Shown here piece after piece: positions 1 through 8,914 of a stretch of 64,000 nucleotides of DNA (position 1 is its first letter; each line of letters opens with the position of its first letter). The DNA is from Sutcliffiella horikoshii (lineage in GTDB: Bacteria > Bacillota > Bacilli > Bacillales > Bacillaceae_I). Position numbers and translations under genes: made by a program. The DNA lies in assembly GCA_001636495.1 (NCBI GenBank), contig KV440964.1, forward strand, positions 3,736,666-3,800,665. Reading direction: 5' to 3'. The notes beneath the pieces were generated by a model, which was given only the letters and a program-made list of their open reading frames with translations, did not search any database and was not told the DNA's origin.

Positions 1-1
1 C

Positions 2-814
2 TTTGGAATAGGCGGCGGTCTAGTACTGACACCAGTATTGCTTCTTATTGGGTACACACCCATAGAAGCGATTTCCACCAGTCTCCTTTATACCATCGGG
101 ACATCCATGGCGGGGGTGTACGCCCATTTCAAAATGAAAAATATACAATGGAAAGCTGCACTAATTATCGGAGCAAGTGGAGTGCTTGCGACCCAAATCG
201 CCTATCCAGTGGTCAGTTGGCTCGAATCAAAGGGATACGATACAACCGTTGTACCAATCCTTTATCTTGCCTTGCTAACCTATTTCGCTTATAAGATGTT
301 GAAAAAGGATAAAGGGGACAAGCGAGCTGCGTATGATGCCTCTGTAAAAGGCCAAGGTATCTTAAAATTCATTTTCATCGGTATCATTGCCGGCTTTCTT
401 TCTACCACGCTTGGTGTAGGTGGAGGGTTCATCATTGTGCCCCTGTTGATTGCTTACTACGCATTTTCTTCCAAACAGGCAGTCGCAACAAGTTTAGCGG
501 GGGTCATCTTGATTGTCACTGCAGGATTCATTACATATGCGGTGAATAATCCAATCAATTTCAAGGTTGGACTGTTTTTGATCGCAGGAGCAATCATCGG
601 CTCTCAGTTGGGTGCACGTGCCACTTCTTTTTTCAATAGCAGAAGCATTCAGAAACTGCTGGGATTCCTCTATATAGTGACCATGCTCAGTTTGATTTTG
701 GAGATGATAGAGCTTTCTACAGTTGGTTTGGTAGCTTTGGGGTGTTATACCCTCTTCATCAATATCTTTTTAATAACAAGGCTCCTACAGAAGAAAGTGC
801 AACCTTCGAATTGA
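2..814 (+). CDS. TauE/SafE family membrane permease, 5' end outside window
   Basis: The frame is open from base 2, so the gene begins left of the window. The reading frame carries the two hallmark glycine-rich repeats of the TauE/SafE family: GIGGGLVLTP at the very start and GVGGGFIIVP about 125 residues later, each opening a half of hydrophobic segments. The family exports or takes up sulfite, sulfoacetate and other small organic anions across the cytoplasmic membrane; the substrate here cannot be told. About 270 residues are visible, close to the usual 250-300, so little is missing. It converges with mgtE and shares a terminator with it. The first internal start candidate is TTG at 38, but the first repeat lies upstream of it, so that is not the true start. 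Confidence 0.85.
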   Translation, partial: FGIGGGLVLTPVLLLIGYTPIEAISTSLLYTIGTSMAGVYAHFKMKNIQWKAALIIGASGVLATQIAYPVVSWLESKGYDTTVVPILYLALLTYFAYKMLKKDKGDKRAAYDASVKGQGILKFIFIGIIAGFLSTTLGVGGGFIIVPLLIAYYAFSSKQAVATSLAGVILIVTAGFITYAVNNPINFKVGLFLIAGAIIGSQLGARATSFFNSRSIQKLLGFLYIVTMLSLILEMIELSTVGLVALGCYTLFINIFLITRLLQKKVQPSN

Positions 815-817
815 AGT

Positions 818-870
818 AAAAAAGACCATCCTCGAACAGGTAATTACCTGATGATGAGGAGGTCTTTTTT
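818..870. terminator. Bidirectional terminator between tauE-like gene and mgtE
   Basis: AAAAAAGACC-ATCCTC pairs with GAGGA-GGTCTTTTTT around a loop that itself contains a small hairpin. T runs on both strands fit both convergent genes. Confidence 0.8.
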
Positions 871-872
871 GA

Positions 873-2237
873 TTATGGCGTCAAATAAGAAAGGAATGCT
901 GTAGCGATTCCGAAGTAAATCATTAATGATAGGATATCATTTAATGTAGTAATTAATGGACCAGAGGCGATTGCAGGGTCAATGTTAAGTTTGTATAAAA
1001 TTAACGGAATAATGGTTCCTGCCAATGTTCCAATTATTAAAGTCAAGAACAATGATGAGCCTACTACGACTCCTAAAATCCAATTTCCATCTTGCCAGAC
1101 ATACGCTATTAATGTAATTAAAATTGCGCACGTTACTCCTATTGTAATACCTACCCTAAATTCACGTAAAATCAGTTGAAAAACAACTTTCTTGTCAATT
1201 TCTCTTGAAATTAATCCACGTACAACAACTGCCAGTGATTGTGTTCCGGTATTACCAGTCATTCCAGCTATCATCGGCATGAAAAACGCCAATGCTACAA
1301 CTTCATCTAGAGTTGCTTCAAATCCACTTATAATACTTCCAGAAATGAGTCCAATAAATAATAATAATATTAACCATGGAAGCCTTCTTTTGGATGCCAC
1401 AAGTGCAGGGGTATCAAAATCAATATCCTTACCTGAGGCGGAAAGCTTTTCAATATCCTCATTCGCTTCCTGGATTACGACGTCAATGACATCATCGACC
1501 GTAACAATCCCAATTAATATTTTTTCATCGTCCACAACCGGTACCGCTAAGAAGTCATATCGTTCAATGATATTTGCCACTTCCTCTTGGTCCGTGTCCA
1601 CATGAACAGAAATGACCCTCGAAAACATGATTTCCTGAATCTTTTCATGAGCGTCTGCCAAGATAAGATCACGATAAGAGACAACTCCTACAAGCCTTTT
1701 CTCTTCGTCAATGACATATAAGTAGTTAATCGTTTCAGCAAGTTCCGCAAAAGATTTCAGCTTATCCACCACTTCACGGACTGTATACTCCTGAGGTATC
1801 CAAACATATCGGTTTGTCATTAATCTACCGGCAGTTTCCGCTTCGTATTTCATTAAGTCTTGAACTGCGGTGGATTCTTCTTTATTCATTTTTGCTAAAA
1901 ATCGGCCTTTGATCTCCGGATCCATTTCGTCAAATAAGGAAGCCAGGTCATCGTTGTCCATTCGGTCCATGACTTTTGCCGATTTTTCCACGCCGATTTT
2001 TTGTAAGACTTCCAACTGCACTTCCTGGTTCAGCTCCTGGATTAACGCAGTTAACTGTTCAATGGTAAGGTAGGTTAGAAATCGGACCTTATGTTTTTCG
2101 GGGAGCTGTTGATAAATGACTCCCGTATCGTAAGGCTGTAGTTCTTCTATGATATCTTGGAAGGCTTTTCGCTTTCCATCTTTCAAAAAGGTAATGATGT
2201 TTAGTATGATTTGATCCTCTGTCATGTTTTTCACCAT
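873..2237 (-). CDS. mgtE: MgtE magnesium transporter
   Basis: 454 residues, the usual MgtE length. An acidic N-terminal superhelical domain (about 1-130) is followed by two CBS domains (about 135-255) that gate the channel by binding Mg2+, then five membrane segments (about 285-454) with the conserved pore stretch PMIAGMTGNTGTQS. It imports Mg2+ at the cytoplasmic membrane. The ATG at 2237 is preceded by AGGAGG eight bases upstream, which supports this start over the ATG four codons in. The gene stands alone and its 600-base leader carries an M-box riboswitch and terminator, so expression should rise when intracellular Mg2+ falls. Confidence 0.95.
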   Translation of the reverse strand: MVKNMTEDQIILNIITFLKDGKRKAFQDIIEELQPYDTGVIYQQLPEKHKVRFLTYLTIEQLTALIQELNQEVQLEVLQKIGVEKSAKVMDRMDNDDLASLFDEMDPEIKGRFLAKMNKEESTAVQDLMKYEAETAGRLMTNRYVWIPQEYTVREVVDKLKSFAELAETINYLYVIDEEKRLVGVVSYRDLILADAHEKIQEIMFSRVISVHVDTDQEEVANIIERYDFLAVPVVDDEKILIGIVTVDDVIDVVIQEANEDIEKLSASGKDIDFDTPALVASKRRLPWLILLLFIGLISGSIISGFEATLDEVVALAFFMPMIAGMTGNTGTQSLAVVVRGLISREIDKKVVFQLILREFRVGITIGVTCAILITLIAYVWQDGNWILGVVVGSSLFLTLIIGTLAGTIIPLILYKLNIDPAIASGPLITTLNDILSLMIYFGIATAFLSYLTP

Positions 2238-2264
2238 GAGCTCTGCCTCCTCTGCTTGCTAAGG

Positions 2265-2334
2265 AGTACAAGGAATCATATCGTTATTTTACCAATGGTG
2301 TGGTAACAAAAAATGATATGTATGCTCTTGTACT
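2265..2334 (-). promoter_or_regulatory. Stem-loop in the mgtE leader next to the ribosome binding site
   Basis: On the minus strand AGTACAAG (2334-2327) can pair with CTTGTACT (2272-2265), with CATATC/GATATG pairing inside. The 3' arm ends about 20 bases before the mgtE ribosome binding site. It lies downstream of the M-box terminator and is not part of the riboswitch; its role is unknown. Confidence 0.4.
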
Positions 2335-2435
2335 TCTTATAAATTTCGTCCTCGGACTTGGACTACTATCCATTTTCGTTACCACCACCTTGAATGATCT
2401 TTATTTAAATTCTGTGTAACTCCCTTTTTCCCATT

Positions 2436-2471
2436 AAAAAAGCACCTTTCATCTGTACGAATGAAGGCGCA
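2436..2471 (-). terminator. Rho-independent terminator of the M-box riboswitch
   Basis: On the minus strand GCGCCTTCAT pairs with ATGAAAGGTGC and is followed by TTTTTT. It lies just after the M-box aptamer and before mgtE, where a Mg2+-dependent terminator is expected. Confidence 0.85.
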
Positions 2472-2497
2472 TTAAGGCATGATTTATCCTTATGATT

Positions 2498-2656
2498 TCC
2501 CTCACTCGTAGAGCTTTAGCACTGTGTGGCATAGGAATATCCAGCTGCATTAAATACCACCTTATATCGATGGTATCTGTTGACCCATTGGCGTCTTTGG
2601 ACGTTTCTGGGCAGCAGCGTATCTCCACACAGGAGCCTCACCTAACGAAGGTAAAT
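2498..2656 (-). promoter_or_regulatory. M-box (ykoK leader) Mg2+ riboswitch
   Basis: Reading the minus strand, conserved M-box blocks appear in order: TTCGTTAGGTGAGGCTCCTG, GCTGCTGCCCAGAAACGTC, GACGCCAATGGGTCAACAG, AAGGTGGTATTTAATGCAGC, and GTGCTAAAGCTCTACGAGTG. This is the full aptamer as known from B. subtilis mgtE. High Mg2+ should fold it so that the downstream terminator forms, stopping transcription before mgtE. Confidence 0.95.
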
Positions 2657-2673
2657 GAGTTTTCACAAATACT

Positions 2674-2703
2674 ACTCTACAAGGGGAAAACAGACTATGT
2701 CAA
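2674..2703 (-). promoter_or_regulatory. Sigma-A promoter of the M-box/mgtE transcript
   Basis: TTGACA (2703-2698) and TAGAGT (2679-2674) on the minus strand are separated by 18 bases and lie just upstream of the riboswitch. Confidence 0.65.
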
Positions 2704-2853
2704 CCTTTTTCAGTTACTCTTTTTTTCTTCCATTAAAAATTCTTTATTTTTTCCACTTGAGCAAAAGTAGTATCTGATACGATTATAAAAACACTTAACA
2801 AATTTAATACCCATTTTCCCATAAAAGAAAACATACTTTTTTAATACATGAAG

Positions 2854-3882
2854 TTATTCTTCCTCATTATTACTCGGAAAATTACTGGTCATAAAAAGAT
2901 TTTTGGATTTAGCTGCAAGATAGATTCCGACCTTTTTGTTACGATTCCATTCTTCTTGAAAGACGGACAATGGTGGGTTCGTATCTTCCACAAAATAGGA
3001 AATCTCCGGGGTGAATGACGGCCTTTTGAACTCTGATACAAACCAATCGGAAAACCCTCCACCTACAGCATGTTCCTCCGGCTGATCAAGGGAGTACCCT
3101 GTGATTTTTGATAACTGATCTGCTATTTTCTTATCCCGTTTAACGACTGCATGGTCATTTTTGAAATACCAATATAAGACTCGGCCTGATGAGTGATAGG
3201 TGACTGCCATCAGGGGCTGCACCTCTCTTGTAAAGGTCACAACCGCTCTGACCTCCTTCGCCTGCATTGGGAATTTCCCTTTATAATATTGATACGAAGG
3301 AGTACTCGTTTTTTCTTTAATGCTTTCCCAGCCTGCTGGATATTGCCGGTTCAAGTCTATTCCCTCCCCATTGGCTTTCCAGCGATCAAAATCTGAATTG
3401 TTTTCATTCATTTTTATTAATCGCTTTTGATAGTATTGGGGCAAGAAACCAATCCCTTCCTGCTGAATTCGAATACCATCCGGATTGACCATTGGAATGA
3501 ACCAAATCGAGACTTCATCTAACAGGGCAGAATCATAGCCGAAAATCTGTTGATGGCTGTTATATGCTTTTAGATAATACTCCAATTTGGTCATAACAAG
3601 GCTCGTGGTCAGCCACTCTCTTCCATGATGCCCGCCAAGTATGATGATGTTGGACTTTCCGCGACCTATTTTTGCAGCCCAAATAGGTTGGCCGAATTCT
3701 GATTTTCCAACCAACTCAATATCCATCTCTTCCCGATACTTTCTTTTCAAAAGCTTCAGGTCTTCCCGCATCCTGTCGTATGTGTACCATTCTTGCGCGT
3801 TTACAATATGTTCTGCATGTGGCGTGTACGAGTTTATTTGTAACAAAATAAATAGCAACACAACCGCTTTATATATCCTCAT
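2854..3882 (-). CDS. Secreted M14 zinc carboxypeptidase
   Basis: 342 residues with an N-terminal signal peptide (about 1-24). The M14 zinc site is complete: HGRE gives His86 and Glu89, and His230 lies in TYHSSG; the catalytic glutamate is Glu293 in TPEIS. NPDG (133-136) and the DLNRQYP stretch (176-182) are further family signatures. The Bacillus relatives include gamma-D-glutamyl-diaminoacid endopeptidases that cleave peptidoglycan stem peptides, so a cell-wall or peptide scavenging role outside the membrane is likely, but the exact substrate is inferred. GAGGTG lies eight bases before the ATG. It is divergent from yhdB and appears monocistronic. Confidence 0.88.
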   Translation of the reverse strand: MRIYKAVVLLFILLQINSYTPHAEHIVNAQEWYTYDRMREDLKLLKRKYREEMDIELVGKSEFGQPIWAAKIGRGKSNIIILGGHHGREWLTTSLVMTKLEYYLKAYNSHQQIFGYDSALLDEVSIWFIPMVNPDGIRIQQEGIGFLPQYYQKRLIKMNENNSDFDRWKANGEGIDLNRQYPAGWESIKEKTSTPSYQYYKGKFPMQAKEVRAVVTFTREVQPLMAVTYHSSGRVLYWYFKNDHAVVKRDKKIADQLSKITGYSLDQPEEHAVGGGFSDWFVSEFKRPSFTPEISYFVEDTNPPLSVFQEEWNRNKKVGIYLAAKSKNLFMTSNFPSNNEEE

Positions 3883-4020
3883 TTATACACCTCAAAAAAG
3901 CATTTCCCTTATTTTGTGTAAGTTTTCGAATGGAGATACGACCAACATTTTCAACGAGGGAAACCTGCCATTTTGACACAAAATAATAGCACTCCTTAAC
4001 AAGAGGAGGAGAGGACTCAG

Positions 4021-4278
4021 ATGAACACAGTTGATTATGACCGCGCGTTATATTACACGCACCGCTCAGAATGGGATAACCTGCTTATCCTGATGGTGCG
4101 GACTAAAGATGACTTCCTCTCCAAGAATATCGAGCATTTCCTTCACTCCTACAATTTTTCTAAGGATTACAAGGAAATTGAGAAGAACCTATATCAACTG
4201 CTCCGATATATTGATCACGCTGTAACAAGGAGCACAGAAGATCAATTGGCTGAGGTAAGTCACGGATATATGGTGTAA
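4021..4278 (+). CDS. yhdB: YhdB-like small protein
   Basis: 85 residues, soluble, rich in charged and aromatic residues and predicted mainly helical. The start (DYDRALYYTHRSEWDNLL) fits my memory of the YhdB family, and its position next to yhdA and the yhcYZ pair matches B. subtilis gene order, which is the stronger evidence. AGGAGGAGAG lies about eleven bases before the ATG. No function is known. It converges with yhdA. Confidence 0.65.
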   Translation: MNTVDYDRALYYTHRSEWDNLLILMVRTKDDFLSKNIEHFLHSYNFSKDYKEIEKNLYQLLRYIDHAVTRSTEDQLAEVSHGYMV

Positions 4279-4347
4279 TTCATTTCTTAGGCAAACAGTG
4301 ATCCGAGGTGAGACAATCCTTGGGTTGCTGTTTTTAGTATTCAATAA

Positions 4348-4927
<580 letters not shown>

Positions 4928-5030
4928 TTATAGTCTCAGTATATTCGACAATAAGCTTTGGCAAATCGGAAGAAATAGCTAACTTCACCTACGAAAAATG
5001 AATCATTTTTTCTACGTCTAAAGATGTAGG

Positions 5031-5663
5031 TTAGGCAATGCCATGTTTCACCGCATATAATGCCGCCTGTGTCCGATCTGCCAATTCCAATTTAGCTAAG
5101 ATATTGGAAACATGCGTCTTCACCGTCTTTTCCGTAATGAAAAGGGCAGAGGCAATTTCTTTATTGCTTTTCCCTTTCGCAATCTCCGCTAAAACCTCCA
5201 ACTCCCTTTTCGTGAGCTCCTCGTGAAGGTTCTTATTTCCGACTCCTCGTGCAAAATGGGACATGACATGGGAAGTTACTTTGGGATGCAGCTGGCTTTC
5301 CCCCCGATGCACCGCACGAATAGATTCAATCAGCTGATCGGGTTCCACATCCTTCAACTGATAGCCTGACGCGCCAGCACGGATTGCAGGGATAACATGA
5401 TCCTGATCGGAGAAACTGGTTAGGATCAATACCTTGGAAGGAATGTTTCTTTCCATGATCTGTTTTGTTGCCTCGATTCCATCCATCTCCGGCATTACCA
5501 AATCCATCAAGACAACATCCGGTTTCAAGGCTTCAGCCAGCTCAACTGCTTCCATCCCGTTTTTTGCCTCCCCAACAATCTCAATATCCTTTTGTGTTTT
5601 GAGGAAAAAAAGCAAGCCCCTTCTAACCACATGATGGTCATCTGCAATTACTACCCTGATCAT
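5031..5663 (-). CDS. yhcZ: NarL-family response regulator YhcZ
   Basis: 210 residues. Receiver domain (1-120) with the acidic pocket ADD at 7-9, phosphoacceptor Asp54 in VLMDLVMP and Lys near 103; LuxR-type helix-turn-helix at about 145-205 (ELTKRELEVLAEIAKGKSN). It should be phosphorylated by the adjacent kinase YhcY and then bind DNA as a dimer. The ATG overlaps the kinase gene end by four bases (ATGA), so the two are translationally coupled. Targets are unknown; in S. aureus the related AirR controls genes for anaerobic metabolism, which is only a guide here. Confidence 0.9.
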   Translation of the reverse strand: MIRVVIADDHHVVRRGLLFFLKTQKDIEIVGEAKNGMEAVELAEALKPDVVLMDLVMPEMDGIEATKQIMERNIPSKVLILTSFSDQDHVIPAIRAGASGYQLKDVEPDQLIESIRAVHRGESQLHPKVTSHVMSHFARGVGNKNLHEELTKRELEVLAEIAKGKSNKEIASALFITEKTVKTHVSNILAKLELADRTQAALYAVKHGIA

Positions 5664-6799
5664 TTTTTCTCCCCCTTTGTCACTGGCATTTCTATACGTA
5701 CGAGAGTACCTTTCCCAAGTTCACTTAACACGGTGAACGTTCCTCCTCGAGCTTCCGTTCTCTCCTTCATACTTCTTAAGCCAAGTGATGGAATTTTTTC
5801 GCTTTGTGTAAAAGAAAAGCCTGCACCTGCATCTTTAATTTCCATGGAGACTTTTTTGTTCTTCACTTCCATTAGCAGGCAAGCCTCCTTTTTCCCTGCA
5901 TGCTTTTTGCAATTGTTCAATGCCTCCTGGCCAATCCTCCATAAACATTCTTCAATATGGTTAGGGAGGTCAATAACACCTTTCACCTCGGAATGAAGGG
6001 TGAGTCCCAGTACTTTCCCATAGTTGAGCAGCGCACTGACAACCCCATTTTCCAACCCTTCTGGCCTCAGTTGCCAAATGAGCGCACGCATTTCACTCAA
6101 TGCTTCCTGAGAAAGCTCCTGCATGTATGTCAGCACCTCGAGGATTTGCGGATCTGTTGTAAGCTCTTTTGTCCCTCTGGCAGTAAGCATGAGTGAGAAT
6201 AGAAGTTGATTGACCGAATCATGCAAGTCCCTTGCCAAGCGGTTTCTTTCTGCCAAAATTGACAGGTGTTGTTCGTTTTCAGAAAGCCTAATACGCTTGA
6301 TTGCCGTCCCAATTTGATAGGCAACCGATTCTAAAAGTGCCAGTTCTGTATCCGAAAAATGTGTTTTGGAAGGAGCCGCAACATTGAGAAGTCCAAACTT
6401 TTCCTCTCCTGCACGTAATGGAACTGTTGCATGATGGGTGATATTATTCGTTTCTCCCCATTCATATTTGACTGCATCCTCGAGTCGTTTACAGGCAATG
6501 ATGTTGGATGCACGCTTGAGCCGCCCGTCTTGATAACGATCAAGGCACCAGCACCCACCTTCGCACATCGGTTTTTTACTGGGGATTATTAGTGCATCCG
6601 GTAGCTTATGATCAGCTGCTAATGTATAGTTTCCCTTTTCATTTATAAGATAAATCCAGCCTGTTTGGAGACCGGTCACTTGAAGTAATTCCTTTAACAC
6701 ACTTTCCAGCATTGTCGGTAAATCATTTGCTTGATTAAGCGATTCTGCAATGATCTTCAATGCTCTCAGTTCTTGGATTCGTTGATTTTCCTGGACCAC
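5660..6799 (-). CDS. yhcY: GAF-domain sensor histidine kinase YhcY (AirS-like)
   Basis: 379 residues, no membrane segment, so a cytosolic sensor. GAF domain at about 20-170; HisKA_3 dimer domain with phosphoacceptor His193 in LARDLHDSVNQLL; HATPase_c at about 270-375 with N box EALNNCKKH and G box DAGAGF. The GAF domain carries four cysteines, Cys79, Cys83, Cys85 and Cys103. S. aureus AirS (YhcS), a homologue, holds a redox-active Fe-S cluster on four GAF cysteines, so oxygen or redox sensing is likely here. The start is GTG at 6799 with GGGGGA ten bases upstream. Forms an operon with yhcZ. Confidence 0.88.
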   Translation of the reverse strand: MVQENQRIQELRALKIIAESLNQANDLPTMLESVLKELLQVTGLQTGWIYLINEKGNYTLAADHKLPDALIIPSKKPMCEGGCWCLDRYQDGRLKRASNIIACKRLEDAVKYEWGETNNITHHATVPLRAGEEKFGLLNVAAPSKTHFSDTELALLESVAYQIGTAIKRIRLSENEQHLSILAERNRLARDLHDSVNQLLFSLMLTARGTKELTTDPQILEVLTYMQELSQEALSEMRALIWQLRPEGLENGVVSALLNYGKVLGLTLHSEVKGVIDLPNHIEECLWRIGQEALNNCKKHAGKKEACLLMEVKNKKVSMEIKDAGAGFSFTQSEKIPSLGLRSMKERTEARGGTFTVLSELGKGTLVRIEMPVTKGEKK

Positions 6800-6915
6800 T
6801 TGAATGTCCCCCTTGTTTTACCTACCTTTTATCTTTCTATTGTACCAGTGGAAATCCCTTTTGGCTTTCGGAAAAAGTCCGGTGTTTGTATGCGACTTTG
6901 GTCGTAGATGAACAA

Positions 6916-6957
6916 CAAAAAGCCGCTTCAAGCAACGATGCTGTGCTTGAAACGGCA
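6916..6957 (-). terminator. Terminator of pgcA
   Basis: On the minus strand GCCGTTTCAAGCA pairs with TGCTTGAAGCGGC, followed by TTTTTG. It sits right after the pgcA stop. Confidence 0.85.
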
Positions 6958-6972
6958 ATCTATTTTATCAAC

Positions 6973-8736
6973 TTAAGCTTTACCTACAGAATTAATGCTA
7001 TTTAAAAACTGATCCACTTTCTCCATCAACGAAGTGGAGATGGTATCCAACTTTTCCTTGCTGGCTTCCATTGTCTCAGATTGCGTTCCAAAGTAGAACT
7101 TAATCTTTGGCTCTGTACCTGAAGGTCGTACACATACCCATGTGCCGTCTTCTAGGAAATACTTCAGTACGTTTGATTTTGGGAGTTCCATCTTTTCCAC
7201 CGCTTTTGTTTCTACAACCAATCTTTCTTGTGTAGAATAATCCTCAATTGCTGTAATCGCATATCCTGCCACTTCAGCAGGCGGCGTGTTGCGGAATGCT
7301 GTCAGAAGGTTAGCAATCTGTTCTGCTCCTTCTTTTCCTTTTAACGTTAAGGATTTCATGCCTTCAAGGTAGTAGCCGTACTCTTCATACAGCTCCATTA
7401 ACCCTTCATACATCGTCTTGCCAAGTCTCTTGTAGAATGCGCCGATTTCCACTGCCATGATGCATGCTTGAACCGCATCTTTATCGCGGGCAAAATCAGC
7501 GATCAAGGAGCCATAGCTCTCTTCGTAACCGAATAAGAAGGTGTATTCCCCGCTCTCTTCATACTGCTTGATCTTCTCGCCGATGAACTTAAATCCTGTT
7601 AACGTATCGACAGTTGCAACTCCGTAGCTGTCTGCGATCACGCGGCCGAATTCAGATGTTACAATCGTTTTCAACATCACACCGTTTGAAGGAAGCGTAC
7701 CTGTTGCCTTCTTTTCAGATAATAAATAATGCAGGAAGAGCGCACCTGTCTGATTACCAGTCAACACCATATACTCACCATCAGCATCTTTGACTGCAAC
7801 ACCTAGACGGTCCGCATCCGGATCTGTAGCAATAAGGATATCTGCATCAATCTCCTTGCCATCACGGATCGCCAGTTCAAATGCTGCATGCTCTTCCGGG
7901 TTTGGAGAGGATACAGTAGAGAAGTTTGGATCTGGCTGTTCTTGTTCAGCCACCACTTTCACATTTTTGTACCCAAGTGCTGCAAGACCTTCGCGTACTG
8001 GCAGGTTCGCTGTTCCGTGTAAAGGAGTGAATACCACCTTTACATCCTCGCCCATCTCATTCCCTAATTCAGGGTGCACACTGATGGTAGTAAGCTGCTT
8101 CAAGTATTCTTTATCCAATTCTTCGCCAATGATTTTAATCAAGCCTTTATTCTTCAGCTCTTCTTCTGAAGCAACCTGTATCTCAAGCTCATTTTCGACT
8201 TCATTCACTTTGGAGATGACTTGATCTGCTTCAAACAATGGCAATTGCCCTCCGTCTGGACCATACACTTTGTATCCGTTATATTCTGGAGGATTATGGC
8301 TCGCCGTAACAACGATTCCGGAAAATGCTCCTAAATAACGAACAGCAAAAGAAAGTTCCGGCGTTGGACGCAGGCTTTCGAATACATAAGTCTGAATGCC
8401 ATGGCTTGCCAATGTTTTAGCAGCTTCCATTGCAAACTCCGGAGATTTATGACGACAATCATAAGCGATTGCCACTCCGCCTTTTTTCGCTTCCTCACCG
8501 AAAGATTCTATGTATCGTGCCAATCCTTCAGATGCTTTTCGAACGGTATATATATTCATTCGGTTTGTACCTGCGCCGATTTCCCCGCGCATTCCACCTG
8601 TACCAAATTCCAATTCTTTATAAAAACTTTCTTCTTTCGCCTTTTCGTCGTCCTTCATTTCTTGAATCAGCTTAACCATTTCTTCATCAAGATTGGTGTG
8701 TGACTCCCAAAGGTCAAATTTCTCCATCCATTTCAT
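6973..8736 (-). CDS. pgcA: Alpha-phosphoglucomutase PgcA
   Basis: 587 residues; B. subtilis PgcA has 581. Interconverts glucose-1-phosphate and glucose-6-phosphate in the cytoplasm, supplying UDP-glucose for glycolipids and teichoic acid decoration. The active-site phosphoserine is Ser146 in TASHNPP; the metal loop is DPDADR near residue 305; the sugar-phosphate loop is [12 protein letters not shown] near 545. The ATG at 8736 has AGGAGG ten bases upstream. Same position as B. subtilis yhxB, between glpD and yhcY, and on the same strand. Confidence 0.95.
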   Translation of the reverse strand: MKWMEKFDLWESHTNLDEEMVKLIQEMKDDEKAKEESFYKELEFGTGGMRGEIGAGTNRMNIYTVRKASEGLARYIESFGEEAKKGGVAIAYDCRHKSPEFAMEAAKTLASHGIQTYVFESLRPTPELSFAVRYLGAFSGIVVTASHNPPEYNGYKVYGPDGGQLPLFEADQVISKVNEVENELEIQVASEEELKNKGLIKIIGEELDKEYLKQLTTISVHPELGNEMGEDVKVVFTPLHGTANLPVREGLAALGYKNVKVVAEQEQPDPNFSTVSSPNPEEHAAFELAIRDGKEIDADILIATDPDADRLGVAVKDADGEYMVLTGNQTGALFLHYLLSEKKATGTLPSNGVMLKTIVTSEFGRVIADSYGVATVDTLTGFKFIGEKIKQYEESGEYTFLFGYEESYGSLIADFARDKDAVQACIMAVEIGAFYKRLGKTMYEGLMELYEEYGYYLEGMKSLTLKGKEGAEQIANLLTAFRNTPPAEVAGYAITAIEDYSTQERLVVETKAVEKMELPKSNVLKYFLEDGTWVCVRPSGTEPKIKFYFGTQSETMEASKEKLDTISTSLMEKVDQFLNSINSVGKA

Positions 8737-8865
8737 CTGTCTTTTCCTCCTTGCGTTTATCAGGATATAGTATAACTTCTACTTACATACTAATGCTTCC
8801 TGCAAAAAAAATACGTCGAATTATGACAAATTACGCGTACGTGAACGTTTTTACTGATTATTATA

Positions 8866-8902
8866 CTAAAAAAGAAAAGGAATTGCTTTATGCAATTCCT
8901 TC
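8866..8902 (-). terminator. Terminator of glpD
   Basis: GGAATTGC/GCAATTCC hairpin with TTTTCTTTTTT downstream on the minus strand, just after the glpD stop. Confidence 0.8.
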
Positions 8903-8914
8903 ATTAATAAATTC

